From: RGIG3009 sp964389495
GTDB lineage: Bacteria > Bacillota > Clostridia > Oscillospirales > Acutalibacteraceae
Assembly: GCA_964389495.1 (NCBI GenBank)
Contig: CAYMDU010000052.1
Coordinates: forward strand, 1 to 12,041
Length of the DNA: 12,041 nt
Direction: 5' to 3'
The first letter of the stretch is position 1; each line of letters starts with the position of its first letter. The translations under genes were made by a program, and so were the position numbers. Below the pieces are notes generated by a model. That model saw only the letters and a list, made by a program, of their open reading frames with translations. It made no database searches and was not told where the DNA came from. This document shows positions 6,438 through 12,041 of the stretch, piece after piece.

Positions 6438-7037
6438 TTACAATTCGCTCCGCCCCTCCAACGAACGGCGCAGTGTCACTTCGTCGGCGTATTCCAAATC
6501 GCCGCCCACCGGTATGCCATAGGCCAACCGGGTCACTTTAATTTCAAACGGTTTCAGCAAACGGGACAGGTACATGGCCGTGGCTTCCCCCTCCACGGTG
6601 GGATTGGTGGCCATAATCACTTCGGTCACATCGGTGTTGGCCACCCGCATCAGCAGCTGCTTAATGCGCAACTGGTCCGGTCCAATACCGTCCATGGGCG
6701 AAATGGTGCCATGCAGCACATGATACACGCCTTGGTACTCCCGCGTGCGTTCAAACGCCAACACATCCTGCGGTTCCTCCACCACGCAAATCACCGATTC
6801 GTCGCGGTTGGACGCCGCACACACGGAACATTGCTCCCCGTCTGTCAAGTTGCAACAGGTTGCACATTCGTGAATGGAATTGCGCGCATCCACAATAGCC
6901 GAAACAAACCGGTCGGCTTCCGCCGGGGCCATGGACAGCACGGAAAATGCCAATCGCACCGCCGTTTTGTGCCCAATGCCCGGCAAGCGTTCCCACTGTT
7001 CAATCAATTTATCCAACGCCGCCACTCGGTATGCCAT
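6438..7037 (-). CDS. recR: Recombination mediator RecR
   Basis: The 199-residue RecR acts with RecO and RecF in loading RecA at single-strand gaps during recombinational repair. It shows the N-terminal helix-hairpin-helix LPGIGHKTAVRLAF (18-31), a four-cysteine zinc site (C58, C61, C70, C73), the Toprim core VVEEPQD (85-91) and ATNPTVEGEATAMYLSRLL (143-161), and the C-terminal AYGIPVGGDLEYADEVTL (172-189). Length is normal. The ATG at 7037 lies inside the end of the vanZ-like gene (29-nt overlap). The nearest GGGAG is about 13 nt upstream, longer than ideal, so translation may depend on coupling with the upstream gene. In Bacillus the order SRP RNA-dnaX-yaaK-recR is conserved; here a vanZ-like gene is inserted before recR. 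Confidence 0.97.
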   Translation of the reverse strand: MAYRVAALDKLIEQWERLPGIGHKTAVRLAFSVLSMAPAEADRFVSAIVDARNSIHECATCCNLTDGEQCSVCAASNRDESVICVVEEPQDVLAFERTREYQGVYHVLHGTISPMDGIGPDQLRIKQLLMRVANTDVTEVIMATNPTVEGEATAMYLSRLLKPFEIKVTRLAYGIPVGGDLEYADEVTLRRSLEGRSEL

Positions 7038-7503
7038 GCTTGCTTGTTCTCTCCCTTGTTGCTTTTTTCAGTCCCCACAGCACCAACGCCGCCACAGCGG
7101 CTCCCAACAGCACACCCGCGCTGTCTTTGGCAATATCGGCCCATTCAAACGCGCGGCCGGCCGCCCGCCACAACTGGTGACATTCGTCCAGCATCGCATA
7201 GCCACAGCCGCCGCCCACGGCCGCCGGCAGTCCCCACCGCGGCGCATAACTGTGCGCCAACAGCGAAGAAAACAGCCCCAACGCCGCAAAGGTGGCCACA
7301 TGCGCCGCACTTCGCACCAGCTCGTGCAACGCCGCCTGCTGCTGTTCGGTCAGGTGCCAAAAGGAAAACAACCCGCGCGCCACTCCACCGCTCAGCGCGC
7401 TGGACTGCTCGGCGGACTGCTCCGAAAAAAAGAAAATGGCACCGGCCATGCCCACGGTTATCACCCAAAGCACGGCGCGGTAGGCCCTTGTTTTCCCGCT
7501 CAA
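7009..7503 (-). CDS. VanZ-like family membrane protein
   Basis: This is a small membrane protein of about 164 residues with four predicted helices and the VanZ-like motifs. These are FFFSEQS (24-30), the helix-2 stretch with R64 and H68 (LVRSAAHVATFAALG), DECHQLW (106-112), GRAFEWADIAKDSAGVLLG (116-134) and a short basic tail. VanZ of enterococci gives low-level teicoplanin resistance, but chromosomal family members are widespread and their role is unclear, so this should not be read as a resistance gene. The proposed TTG start at 7503-7501 overlaps the ybaB stop TGA (7502-7500). No good ribosome binding site is seen, so start by coupling is likely; a GTG ten codons further in is an alternative. 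The 3' end overlaps recR by 29 nt. The open frame extends upstream only as a shadow of ybaB. Confidence 0.8.
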   Translation of the reverse strand: MSGKTRAYRAVLWVITVGMAGAIFFFSEQSAEQSSALSGGVARGLFSFWHLTEQQQAALHELVRSAAHVATFAALGLFSSLLAHSYAPRWGLPAAVGGGCGYAMLDECHQLWRAAGRAFEWADIAKDSAGVLLGAAVAALVLWGLKKATRERTSKHGIPSGGVG

Positions 7504-7841
7504 AACGGCAAATTCAAACCGCCGGTCAGCTTGCCCAGGGTTTCCTCGGAATCCGCCTGCGCTTTCCGAACGGCTTCGTTCACCGCGGCCATAATCATGT
7601 CGCCCAGCATTTCGGAATCGTCCGGGTCCACAATTTCCGGCTTGATGTCCAGCGAACGAATCAGGTGCTTGCCGTCCACCACGGCCGTCACCATGCCGCC
7701 GCCGGACTCGGCTGTGTATTCTTTTTCTTCCAGCTCGGCCTGCGCCGCCGTCATATCTTCCTGCATTTTTTGCGCTTGGCGCAACATCGACTGCATGTTG
7801 CCCGCGCCGCCGCCGTATCCTTGCGGTAATCTTGCTTTCAT
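7500..7841 (-). CDS. YbaB/EbfC family nucleoid-associated protein
   Basis: The 113-residue protein belongs to the small DNA-binding YbaB/EbfC family (YaaK in Bacillus), a dimer that binds DNA and is usually encoded between dnaX and recR. It starts with a Gly-rich segment (GYGGGAGNMQSMLRQAQKMQEDM, 8-30) that leads into the long first helix. The central strands (TAESGGGMVTAVVDGKHLIRSLDIKPEIVDPDD, 43-75) and the final helix (MLGDMIMAAVNEAVRKAQ, 78-95) follow. The ATG at 7841 has AGAAAGG about 9 nt upstream and begins 5 nt after the dnaX stop; a TTG three codons earlier is less likely. Its stop overlaps the vanZ-like start. Family assignment rests on motif order, length and synteny. Confidence 0.93.
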   Translation of the reverse strand: MKARLPQGYGGGAGNMQSMLRQAQKMQEDMTAAQAELEEKEYTAESGGGMVTAVVDGKHLIRSLDIKPEIVDPDDSEMLGDMIMAAVNEAVRKAQADSEETLGKLTGGLNLPF

Positions 7842-7846
7842 TTTTC

Positions 7847-9490
7847 TCAACCTTTCTCTTCAATCACAACACCGGATTCCGCACTGCGCTTCAAAAAGGC
7901 AGAAAGCGGGTCGGTGGCTTCCCGGGCCGCTTGGCTTTGTGGCGGGCGCCCGCGTTTAATCCGCATGGGTCTCCCCACCACCGCCTGCACCGCCCCCATC
8001 AGCACGGCTTTGTTGCCGGCCGAATTCACCAGCGACACAAACAACTCGTTGTCGGTTAAAATCACCAGTTGCTCACCGTCAATCATGGCGGTGGAATCCG
8101 CCAGCACGCCGTACAGCGGCGGGCTTTGCTTGGCAATATAATCCAGCACATCCACCCAGCCGGCAAACGCCGCCGGAGCCGAAGCTGCCGGTGTTTCGGC
8201 TGTCGGTTCCGAAACCGCTTCGGTCGCCGGGGCCGGCGCCGCCGCGGGGGCCGCAGAAGTCGCTGCACTCACCGGGGCCGGCGCCGCTTGGGCAACCGGT
8301 GTTTCCGCCGCGGGGGCCGCAGGAACTGCCGAACTCGCAGGCACCGCCGCCATCGGCCGGGTTTCCAGTGCCTCAATTCGGCGCAGCAAACTTTCGGGCG
8401 TGGTGTCCAGCCGCGGGTCACACAGCCGCAACAGCGTGGTTTCCATTTCCACACGGCGCGACACCCCGCTCTTTAAGCGGTTCAATGCTCGTTGAAGAAC
8501 ATCCATAATGTGCAAAATGGCTTCCAGCGACAGTGCGCCGGCTTCCGTGCGCAGTTCGTCCAATTCGGCCGGCGAAATCACCACCAGCGAATCGGGGTTC
8601 CCCACGCTTTTCAAAATCATCAGGTTGCGGTAAAAGTCAATCAGTTCCGCACACAGGCGTTCCATGTCTTTGGAACCTTCGTACAAAGCGCTCAACTGTG
8701 TCAGTGCCGCGGCACCGTCCTGAGCGCGAATGGCCTTGGCCAAACGGAACACATGCTCCCGGCCGGCCATGCCGGTGGCTTCGGCCACCACCTCCGCCGT
8801 TACCGTGCGGGAACGGGACAGGCACTGGTCCAGCAGCGACAGCGCATCGCGCAAGCCGCCGTCGGCCAAACGGGCAATCAGCAACCCCGCCTCTTCCGAC
8901 AGTGAAAACTGTTCCTGTTCGGCCACATATTGCAGGCGTGCGCTGATTTCTTCGGCCGGAATTCGCCCGAAATCAAAGCGCTGGCACCGCGACAAAATGG
9001 TGGCGGGCAGTTTGTGCACTTCGGTGGTGGCCAAAATAAAAATCACATGTTCCGGCGGCTCTTCCAGCGTTTTCAGCAACGCATTAAACGCACCGGGCGA
9101 CAGCATGTGCACTTCGTCGATGATATACACGCGGTACTTGGCCACCGAGGGCGAAAAATTCACTTCGTCGCGCAAATCGCGAATGTTGTCCACCCCGTTG
9201 TTGGAAGCGGCGTCGATTTCCACCACATCCAAAATGGTGCCGGCATCAATGCCGCGGCAATTTTCACATTCGTTGCAGGGATTGCCGTCTTTCGGTGACA
9301 GGCAGTTCACCGCTTTGGCCAAAATTTTGGCGCACGAGGTTTTGCCCGTCCCGCGGGAGCCGGTGAACAAATACGCATGAGCCAACCGGCCTGTGCGCAA
9401 TTCGTTGGTGAGCGCCGTTGTCACCGCCGGCTGGCCGTACACCTCCGTAAATGTTTTCGGCCGCCATTTGCGATACAATACTTGATACAA
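7847..9490 (-). CDS. dnaX: DNA polymerase III subunit gamma/tau (clamp loader ATPase)
   Basis: The 547-residue DnaX is the ATPase core of the clamp loader that places the sliding clamp on primed DNA and links polymerases at the fork. Seen in order are MYQVLYRKWRPKTF (1-14), Walker A GSRGTGKT (44-51), a zinc site with C63, C72, C75 and C78, Walker B VYIIDEVHML (121-130), and the SRC sensor/arginine-finger motif (167-169). A clamp-loader collar follows, then an Ala/Pro-rich linker (about 380-440), and a conserved C-terminal domain (from about 441) as in Firmicute tau. I chose the TTG at 9490-9488 because AAAGGAG lies 9 nt upstream and the family begins exactly there; the frame continues upstream only into SRP RNA. 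I see no A-rich slippery heptamer like the Escherichia coli frameshift site, so only tau is predicted. It is the first protein gene of the operon. Confidence 0.97.
   Translation of the reverse strand: MYQVLYRKWRPKTFTEVYGQPAVTTALTNELRTGRLAHAYLFTGSRGTGKTSCAKILAKAVNCLSPKDGNPCNECENCRGIDAGTILDVVEIDAASNNGVDNIRDLRDEVNFSPSVAKYRVYIIDEVHMLSPGAFNALLKTLEEPPEHVIFILATTEVHKLPATILSRCQRFDFGRIPAEEISARLQYVAEQEQFSLSEEAGLLIARLADGGLRDALSLLDQCLSRSRTVTAEVVAEATGMAGREHVFRLAKAIRAQDGAAALTQLSALYEGSKDMERLCAELIDFYRNLMILKSVGNPDSLVVISPAELDELRTEAGALSLEAILHIMDVLQRALNRLKSGVSRRVEMETTLLRLCDPRLDTTPESLLRRIEALETRPMAAVPASSAVPAAPAAETPVAQAAPAPVSAATSAAPAAAPAPATEAVSEPTAETPAASAPAAFAGWVDVLDYIAKQSPPLYGVLADSTAMIDGEQLVILTDNELFVSLVNSAGNKAVLMGAVQAVVGRPMRIKRGRPPQSQAAREATDPLSAFLKRSAESGVVIEEKG
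8227..8322. repeat. GC-rich internal direct repeats encoding the DnaX Ala/Pro linker
   Basis: A 16-nt unit, CCGGGGCCGGCGCCGC, occurs at 8227-8242 and 8272-8287. An 18-nt unit ending GGGGGCCGCAG occurs at 8239-8256 and 8305-8322. All lie in frame in the low-complexity Ala/Pro hinge of DnaX, so the repeats could change linker length by slippage without harming the folded domains. Confidence 0.6.
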
Positions 9491-9526
9491 GTCGGACAAC
9501 TCCTTTCGTGTTTGTTCGCCGTTTTG

Positions 9527-9531
9527 AAAAA
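9527..9531 (-). promoter_or_regulatory. T5 run after the SRP RNA helix: possible partial terminator
   Basis: Six bases (GGGCGC) separate the long SRP terminal helix from TTTTT at 9531-9527. The gap makes it a poor classical terminator. It could release part of the transcripts as SRP RNA while the rest read into dnaX, whose start is 36 nt further. RNA processing is an equally good explanation. Confidence 0.35.
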
Positions 9532-9537
9532 GCGCCC

Positions 9538-9676
9538 TATACCTTCGGGTGTGCGGACAAACAGGCACCCTGCGGCACACGGCCGAAGCCCGCTTAATGC
9601 TGCTCGGTTCCCCGCCTGACATGGTTCACAGGTCGCCGTTGCGCAGAACCCGTCTGTCCGCACGCCCCAAGGTATA
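9538..9676 (-). ncRNA. ffs: Small signal recognition particle RNA (4.5S type)
   Basis: This RNA is the scaffold of the signal recognition particle and binds Ffh to target membrane and secreted proteins. The SRP domain IV core is visible on the minus strand: GTCAGG (9620-9615), a CGG/CCG stem (9614-9612 with 9607-9605), a GGAA tetraloop (9611-9608) and AGCAGC (9604-9599). Escherichia coli has the same layout with UCC/GGA in the short stem, so the change is compensatory. The ends (9676-9649 and 9565-9538) form a 28-bp terminal helix with 24 Watson-Crick pairs, two G-U pairs and two mismatches. It is about 139 nt long; with the promoter just upstream there is no room for the Alu domain of the Bacillus-type long RNA. 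Exact ends are inferred from the helix. It lies directly before dnaX, as in Bacillus. Confidence 0.93.
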
Positions 9677-9690
9677 TGACGCTATGCACC

Positions 9691-9719
9691 ATTATACCCG
9701 ATTTCTTTTAAAATTGCAA
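9691..9719 (-). promoter_or_regulatory. Strong promoter for SRP RNA and probably the dnaX-to-gtrA operon
   Basis: On the minus strand TTGCAA (9719-9714), a 17-bp AT-rich spacer and perfect TATAAT (9696-9691) precede the SRP RNA 5' end by about 14 nt. The -35 begins 17 nt after the apbE stop codon. No other convincing promoter is seen before dnaX. Confidence 0.85.
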
Positions 9720-9736
9720 TAACCACCGCGCATTTT

Positions 9737-10720
9737 TTAACACAAAATATACGACAACCCCTCGGTGGCACGCAGCGTGCCGTCTTGCCGCACAAACAAC
9801 GCTTCGGTACCGTCCAGCGAATCCAGCAACGCCAGGGCCGCTTCTTCGCCCATCACAAAGCACGCAGTCGAGAGCGCGTCTGCCCGCACCGAATCGGCGC
9901 ACACCACCGTCACCGAAGCCAGCCCGTTTTGCACCGGCATGCCGGTTTCGGGCGAAAGCAAATGATGATACCGCACCCCGTCGCGCGTGAACCCGCGCTC
10001 GTACACACCCGAAGTCACCACCGAAAATTCCCGTCCCGTCACCACGGCACACAGGGTGTCCGTTTGTGCCGGATTTTTAATGCCGATGCGCCAATCGGCC
10101 GCCCCGTTGCTGCCACAGGCCACAATGTTGCCTCCCAAATCAATCAGCGCCGATGTCACCCCGTGTTCTTTCAGCAATTCGCACACCCGGTCGGCAATAT
10201 ACCCTTTGGCAATGCCGCCCAAATCCACGGCCCCCTCCGTCAGGGTCACCGCGGTTCCGTTCACGGTGAGATGTCGATAGTCCACCGTGGCGGCAGCCGC
10301 AGCCAGGCTCTCGGCATCGGGAATCACGCCCTGCTGAAAATCCCACAGCTGTGTCACCGGGCGCACCGTCACATCAAAGGCCCCGTCGGACAGCGCGGCA
10401 TAGTCCAAACACAGTTGCAACAGGTCGGCGGTTTCTTCCGCCACCGTCACCGTTTCACCGGCCGAAGCGTTCACGCGGGCCACATCACCGGTTTCCGATG
10501 TCACGCTCAGCAGGGTTTCCAACCGTGCGATTTCCGCAAAACACGCATCCAGCACCGCTTCTGTGTCGGTACCGGCCGCCGCCTCTTTCACAGTGATGCT
10601 CACCACCGTATCCAGCGCCAACCCGGTGCGCGATGCGGCGGCCGAAGACCGGCAGGCGGGAACCGCCGCCAGCATCACGCACACCGCCAACACCCACAAT
10701 CCTTGCTTCACGCAGCGCAC
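9737..10720 (-). CDS. apbE: FAD:protein FMN transferase, ApbE family lipoprotein
   Basis: The roughly 327-residue ApbE attaches FMN from FAD to a Thr or Ser of extracytoplasmic flavoproteins such as RnfG/NqrC-like or FMN-binding-domain proteins. An N-terminal hydrophobic segment ends in the lipobox-like AVPAC with Cys23, so a lipid-anchored outer-face enzyme is expected. Seen motifs are GLALDTVVSITV (33-44), FDVTVRPVTQLWDF (115-128), VDLGGIAKGYIADRV (165-179), ALIDLGGNIVACG (191-203), HHLLSPETGMPVQN (252-265) and the Mg2+-binding ADALSTA (280-286). The start chosen is the GTG at 10720-10718, preceded at 5 nt by AGGTGA; the in-frame GTG at 10729 is possible. No flavinylation target or Rnf/Nqr gene is in the window. 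No clear terminator follows, so its transcript may run into the SRP RNA. Confidence 0.93.
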   Translation of the reverse strand: MRCVKQGLWVLAVCVMLAAVPACRSSAAASRTGLALDTVVSITVKEAAAGTDTEAVLDACFAEIARLETLLSVTSETGDVARVNASAGETVTVAEETADLLQLCLDYAALSDGAFDVTVRPVTQLWDFQQGVIPDAESLAAAAATVDYRHLTVNGTAVTLTEGAVDLGGIAKGYIADRVCELLKEHGVTSALIDLGGNIVACGSNGAADWRIGIKNPAQTDTLCAVVTGREFSVVTSGVYERGFTRDGVRYHHLLSPETGMPVQNGLASVTVVCADSVRADALSTACFVMGEEAALALLDSLDGTEALFVRQDGTLRATEGLSYILC

Positions 10721-10752
10721 ATTCGTCACCTCACACAGCCCATTTCGGTTTC

Positions 10753-10781
10753 AGTGTACCATACAACCGGTCAAAATGCAA
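10753..10781 (-). promoter_or_regulatory. Predicted apbE promoter (extended -10)
   Basis: On the minus strand TTGCAT (10781-10776), a 17-bp spacer and TACACT (10758-10753) are seen, with TGG just before the -10 box as in extended -10 promoters. The match is moderate (3/6 and 4/6), but the spacing is ideal and the position suits apbE. Confidence 0.5.
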
Positions 10782-10789
10782 AACAATCC

Positions 10790-10803
10790 TTACAAATTTG
10801 TAA
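10790..10803. promoter_or_regulatory. Perfect 14-bp palindrome, candidate operator
   Basis: TTACAAATTTGTAA is an exact 14-bp palindrome centred between the -35 boxes of the predicted apbE and ligase-gene promoters. It is too AT-rich and lacks the loop and T run of a terminator. A dimeric repressor or activator site acting on both genes is plausible. The binding factor is unknown. Confidence 0.5.
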
Positions 10804-10809
10804 TAATGA

Positions 10810-10838
10810 TTGCCGAGCCGCCGAAAATCCGTTATACT
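10810..10838 (+). promoter_or_regulatory. Predicted promoter of the O-antigen ligase-family gene
   Basis: TTGCCG (10810-10815), a 17-bp spacer and TATACT (10833-10838, 5/6 consensus) stand 25 bp before the start codon. GGGGTGA at 10853-10859 then serves as ribosome binding site, 4 nt before the ATG. Confidence 0.6.
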
Positions 10839-10863
10839 TACTCTGATGAAATGGGGTGAATCC

Positions 10864-12041
10864 ATGCAAAACAAACTGCACATTCTCACATCCGAAGGAA
10901 CCGCCTTCCTGTTTTCGGTACTGGCCATCGCGTTCATGCCGTTGTTGCCGGAATACTGTGCCCCCGTGCTGGCGGTAGCTTCGCTGTTTTTCGCACATCG
11001 CGATGCCAAGCACCGCCGCACCGGCCTGTGCATCGGCACTTTGGGCAAACTGCTGCTTCTCTACATTGCCTATTCCGGCTTCGGCATTCTCTATTCGGCA
11101 CACCGCGGCAACAGCGCCGCCACCGTCCTCATGTGGGTGGTGATGTTTTGCCTGTATCTGTCCATCACCACGGTCATCACCACTCGCCGGCGGTTGCGCA
11201 TCGCCCTGTTTTTTCTGGCCGCCGCCACCGGCACGGTGGGGCTTGTTGCCTGCGCGCAATACCTTCTGCGCGACCTCATGAACTTTTCTTCGCTGCCCAA
11301 CCAGCTCTGGTATCGGCTCGACACCTTCTTTTTTAATCATTTCCCCATGAGCATCGATTTAACCATGGGCATCGACCGCTCCGCCGGCACCTTCAACAAT
11401 CCCAACATGCTGGCCGAATACCTGGTGATGACCATTCCCCTGGTGGGCTACTTCGGGTTCTACGGCAAGCGCACCGCCGTTCGCATGCTGGGGCGCATTT
11501 TCACGGTGCTGGCCGTGTTCGGCGTGGCCGTATCGTTCTCGCGCGGCGCCTACCTGGCCCTGCTTTCCATGCTGTTGCTCCTCATTCTCACGCACTTGCG
11601 CCAAATCACCCCGTTCATGCTGTGCCTGGTGGCCGCCATCTCCCTCATTCCCGAAGCGGTAATCGGCCGCTTTCTTTCCATCGGCGAAGGCGGCAACGCC
11701 ATTTTCGAACGGCTGGATGCGTGGGAAGTGGCCGTGCACGCCATTGTCCAAAGCCCGCTGGTAGGCTTGGGGCCGGGCGTTTCCAACCTGTGGGAACTGC
11801 TCACGCGCATGGGGGTCAACGCCCCGCACGCCCACAACCTCATTCTCCAAATTTTGGTGGAAGGCGGCTTTGTGGCCCTGTTCATTCTGTGCCTGGTGGC
11901 TGCCAAACTGCTGCAAGACAGCCTGGGCCTGCTCAACCGCTCGCGCTACACTGCCCCCACCGGCCTCACCTTATTGGTTTTTGCGGTGGCATTTGTGGTG
12001 CACGGCATGGTTGACTATCCCTTCCTCACCCCCAAACTGGT
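10864..12041 (+). CDS. O-antigen ligase/polymerase-family membrane protein (3' end outside window)
   Basis: From ATG 10864 the frame is open for 392 codons to the window edge with no stop. The product is a polytopic membrane protein with the Wzy_C/O-antigen ligase pattern. This comprises RSAGTFNNPNMLAEYL (172-187), SFSRGAYLALLS (224-235), the R283/W287 pair (FERLDAWEVA), PLVGLGPG (298-305), PHAHNLILQ (321-329) and HGMVDYPF (380-387). Such proteins transfer or polymerise lipid-linked glycans on the outer membrane face. In a Gram-positive cell that means wall or capsular polysaccharide or protein glycosylation, not lipopolysaccharide. Relatives usually have a further helix or two, and sometimes a TPR tail, beyond this point. 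The N-terminal 140 residues contain about four helices and are less conserved. A promoter and ribosome binding site precede it. Ligase versus polymerase activity cannot be told from sequence. Confidence 0.88.
   Translation, partial: MQNKLHILTSEGTAFLFSVLAIAFMPLLPEYCAPVLAVASLFFAHRDAKHRRTGLCIGTLGKLLLLYIAYSGFGILYSAHRGNSAATVLMWVVMFCLYLSITTVITTRRRLRIALFFLAAATGTVGLVACAQYLLRDLMNFSSLPNQLWYRLDTFFFNHFPMSIDLTMGIDRSAGTFNNPNMLAEYLVMTIPLVGYFGFYGKRTAVRMLGRIFTVLAVFGVAVSFSRGAYLALLSMLLLLILTHLRQITPFMLCLVAAISLIPEAVIGRFLSIGEGGNAIFERLDAWEVAVHAIVQSPLVGLGPGVSNLWELLTRMGVNAPHAHNLILQILVEGGFVALFILCLVAAKLLQDSLGLLNRSRYTAPTGLTLLVFAVAFVVHGMVDYPFLTPKL

Noticed and set aside
4879..6522. Plus-strand open frame of 547 codons antisense to gtrB-like, smpB and recR
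   Set aside because: Three well-recognised minus-strand genes explain the region. The frame has no recognisable motif and a shadow-like composition.
7009..7503. Glycopeptide resistance gene
   Set aside because: Only a VanZ-like family member is seen, without vanHAX or vanRS neighbours. Family membership alone does not indicate resistance.
6378..7959. Plus-strand open frames of 483 and 361 codons antisense to recR, vanZ-like and ybaB
   Set aside because: They are antisense to known genes and lack ribosome binding sites or family motifs.
7847..9490. Programmed frameshift giving a short gamma subunit of DnaX
   Set aside because: I found no A-rich slippery heptamer followed by a hairpin; the Escherichia coli-type signal is absent.
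9491..9622. N-terminal extension of the DnaX frame by 44 codons
   Set aside because: It lies over the SRP RNA. The family begins at MYQVLYRKWRP, which follows a good ribosome binding site.
10771..11916. Minus-strand open frames antisense to the ligase-family gene
   Set aside because: Gln/His/Gly-rich products without motifs; the plus strand has an uninterrupted frame with clear ligase motifs.

Overview
This window looks like chromosomal core sequence from a GC-rich Gram-positive bacterium of the Clostridia (an Oscillospiraceae-like gut Firmicute is my best guess). The reasons are strong GGAGG-type ribosome binding sites, frequent GTG and TTG starts (6 of 13 visible starts), a type III pantothenate kinase, an ECF-transporter S component, a VanZ-like protein, and the SRP RNA-dnaX-ybaB-recR gene order known from Bacillus and relatives. 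I see no insertion sequence, CRISPR array, phage gene or tRNA.

Layout from left to right. (1) The C-terminal third of a Ca2+-type P-type ATPase (+), closed by a perfect 14-bp hairpin terminator. (2) A DeoR-family regulator (-) divergent from a MATE exporter (+). They share a 121-bp intergenic region with a perfect TTGACA-17-TATAAT promoter for the regulator and an 8-bp direct repeat at 10-bp spacing. (3) A convergent terminator, then nine close-packed minus-strand genes read from right to left: dnaX, ybaB, vanZ-like, recR, smpB, gtrB-like glycosyltransferase, coaX, ECF S component and gtrA-like flippase. Upstream of dnaX, in the same orientation, lie a small SRP RNA and its strong promoter (TTGCAA-17-TATAAT). 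I see no convincing internal terminator, so this may be one transcript of about 6.7 kb from SRP RNA to gtrA. (4) An ApbE flavin transferase lipoprotein (-) divergent from an O-antigen ligase/polymerase-family membrane protein (+) that runs off the right edge. Their 143-bp shared upstream region holds two predicted promoters with a perfect 14-bp palindrome between them.

Functions group as DNA replication and repair (DnaX, YbaB, RecR), protein targeting and ribosome rescue (SRP RNA, SmpB), coenzyme A supply (CoaX with a probable pantothenate uptake subunit), and lipid-linked glycan work (GtrB and GtrA in the same operon but separated by the CoA genes; the ligase-family protein elsewhere). All proteins belong to recognisable families, and I do not find a convincing novel system. 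The points most worth a second look are the two regulatory intergenic regions, the compact SRP RNA at the head of a mixed operon, the probable pantothenate uptake-kinase pair, and the incomplete ligase-family gene at the right edge.
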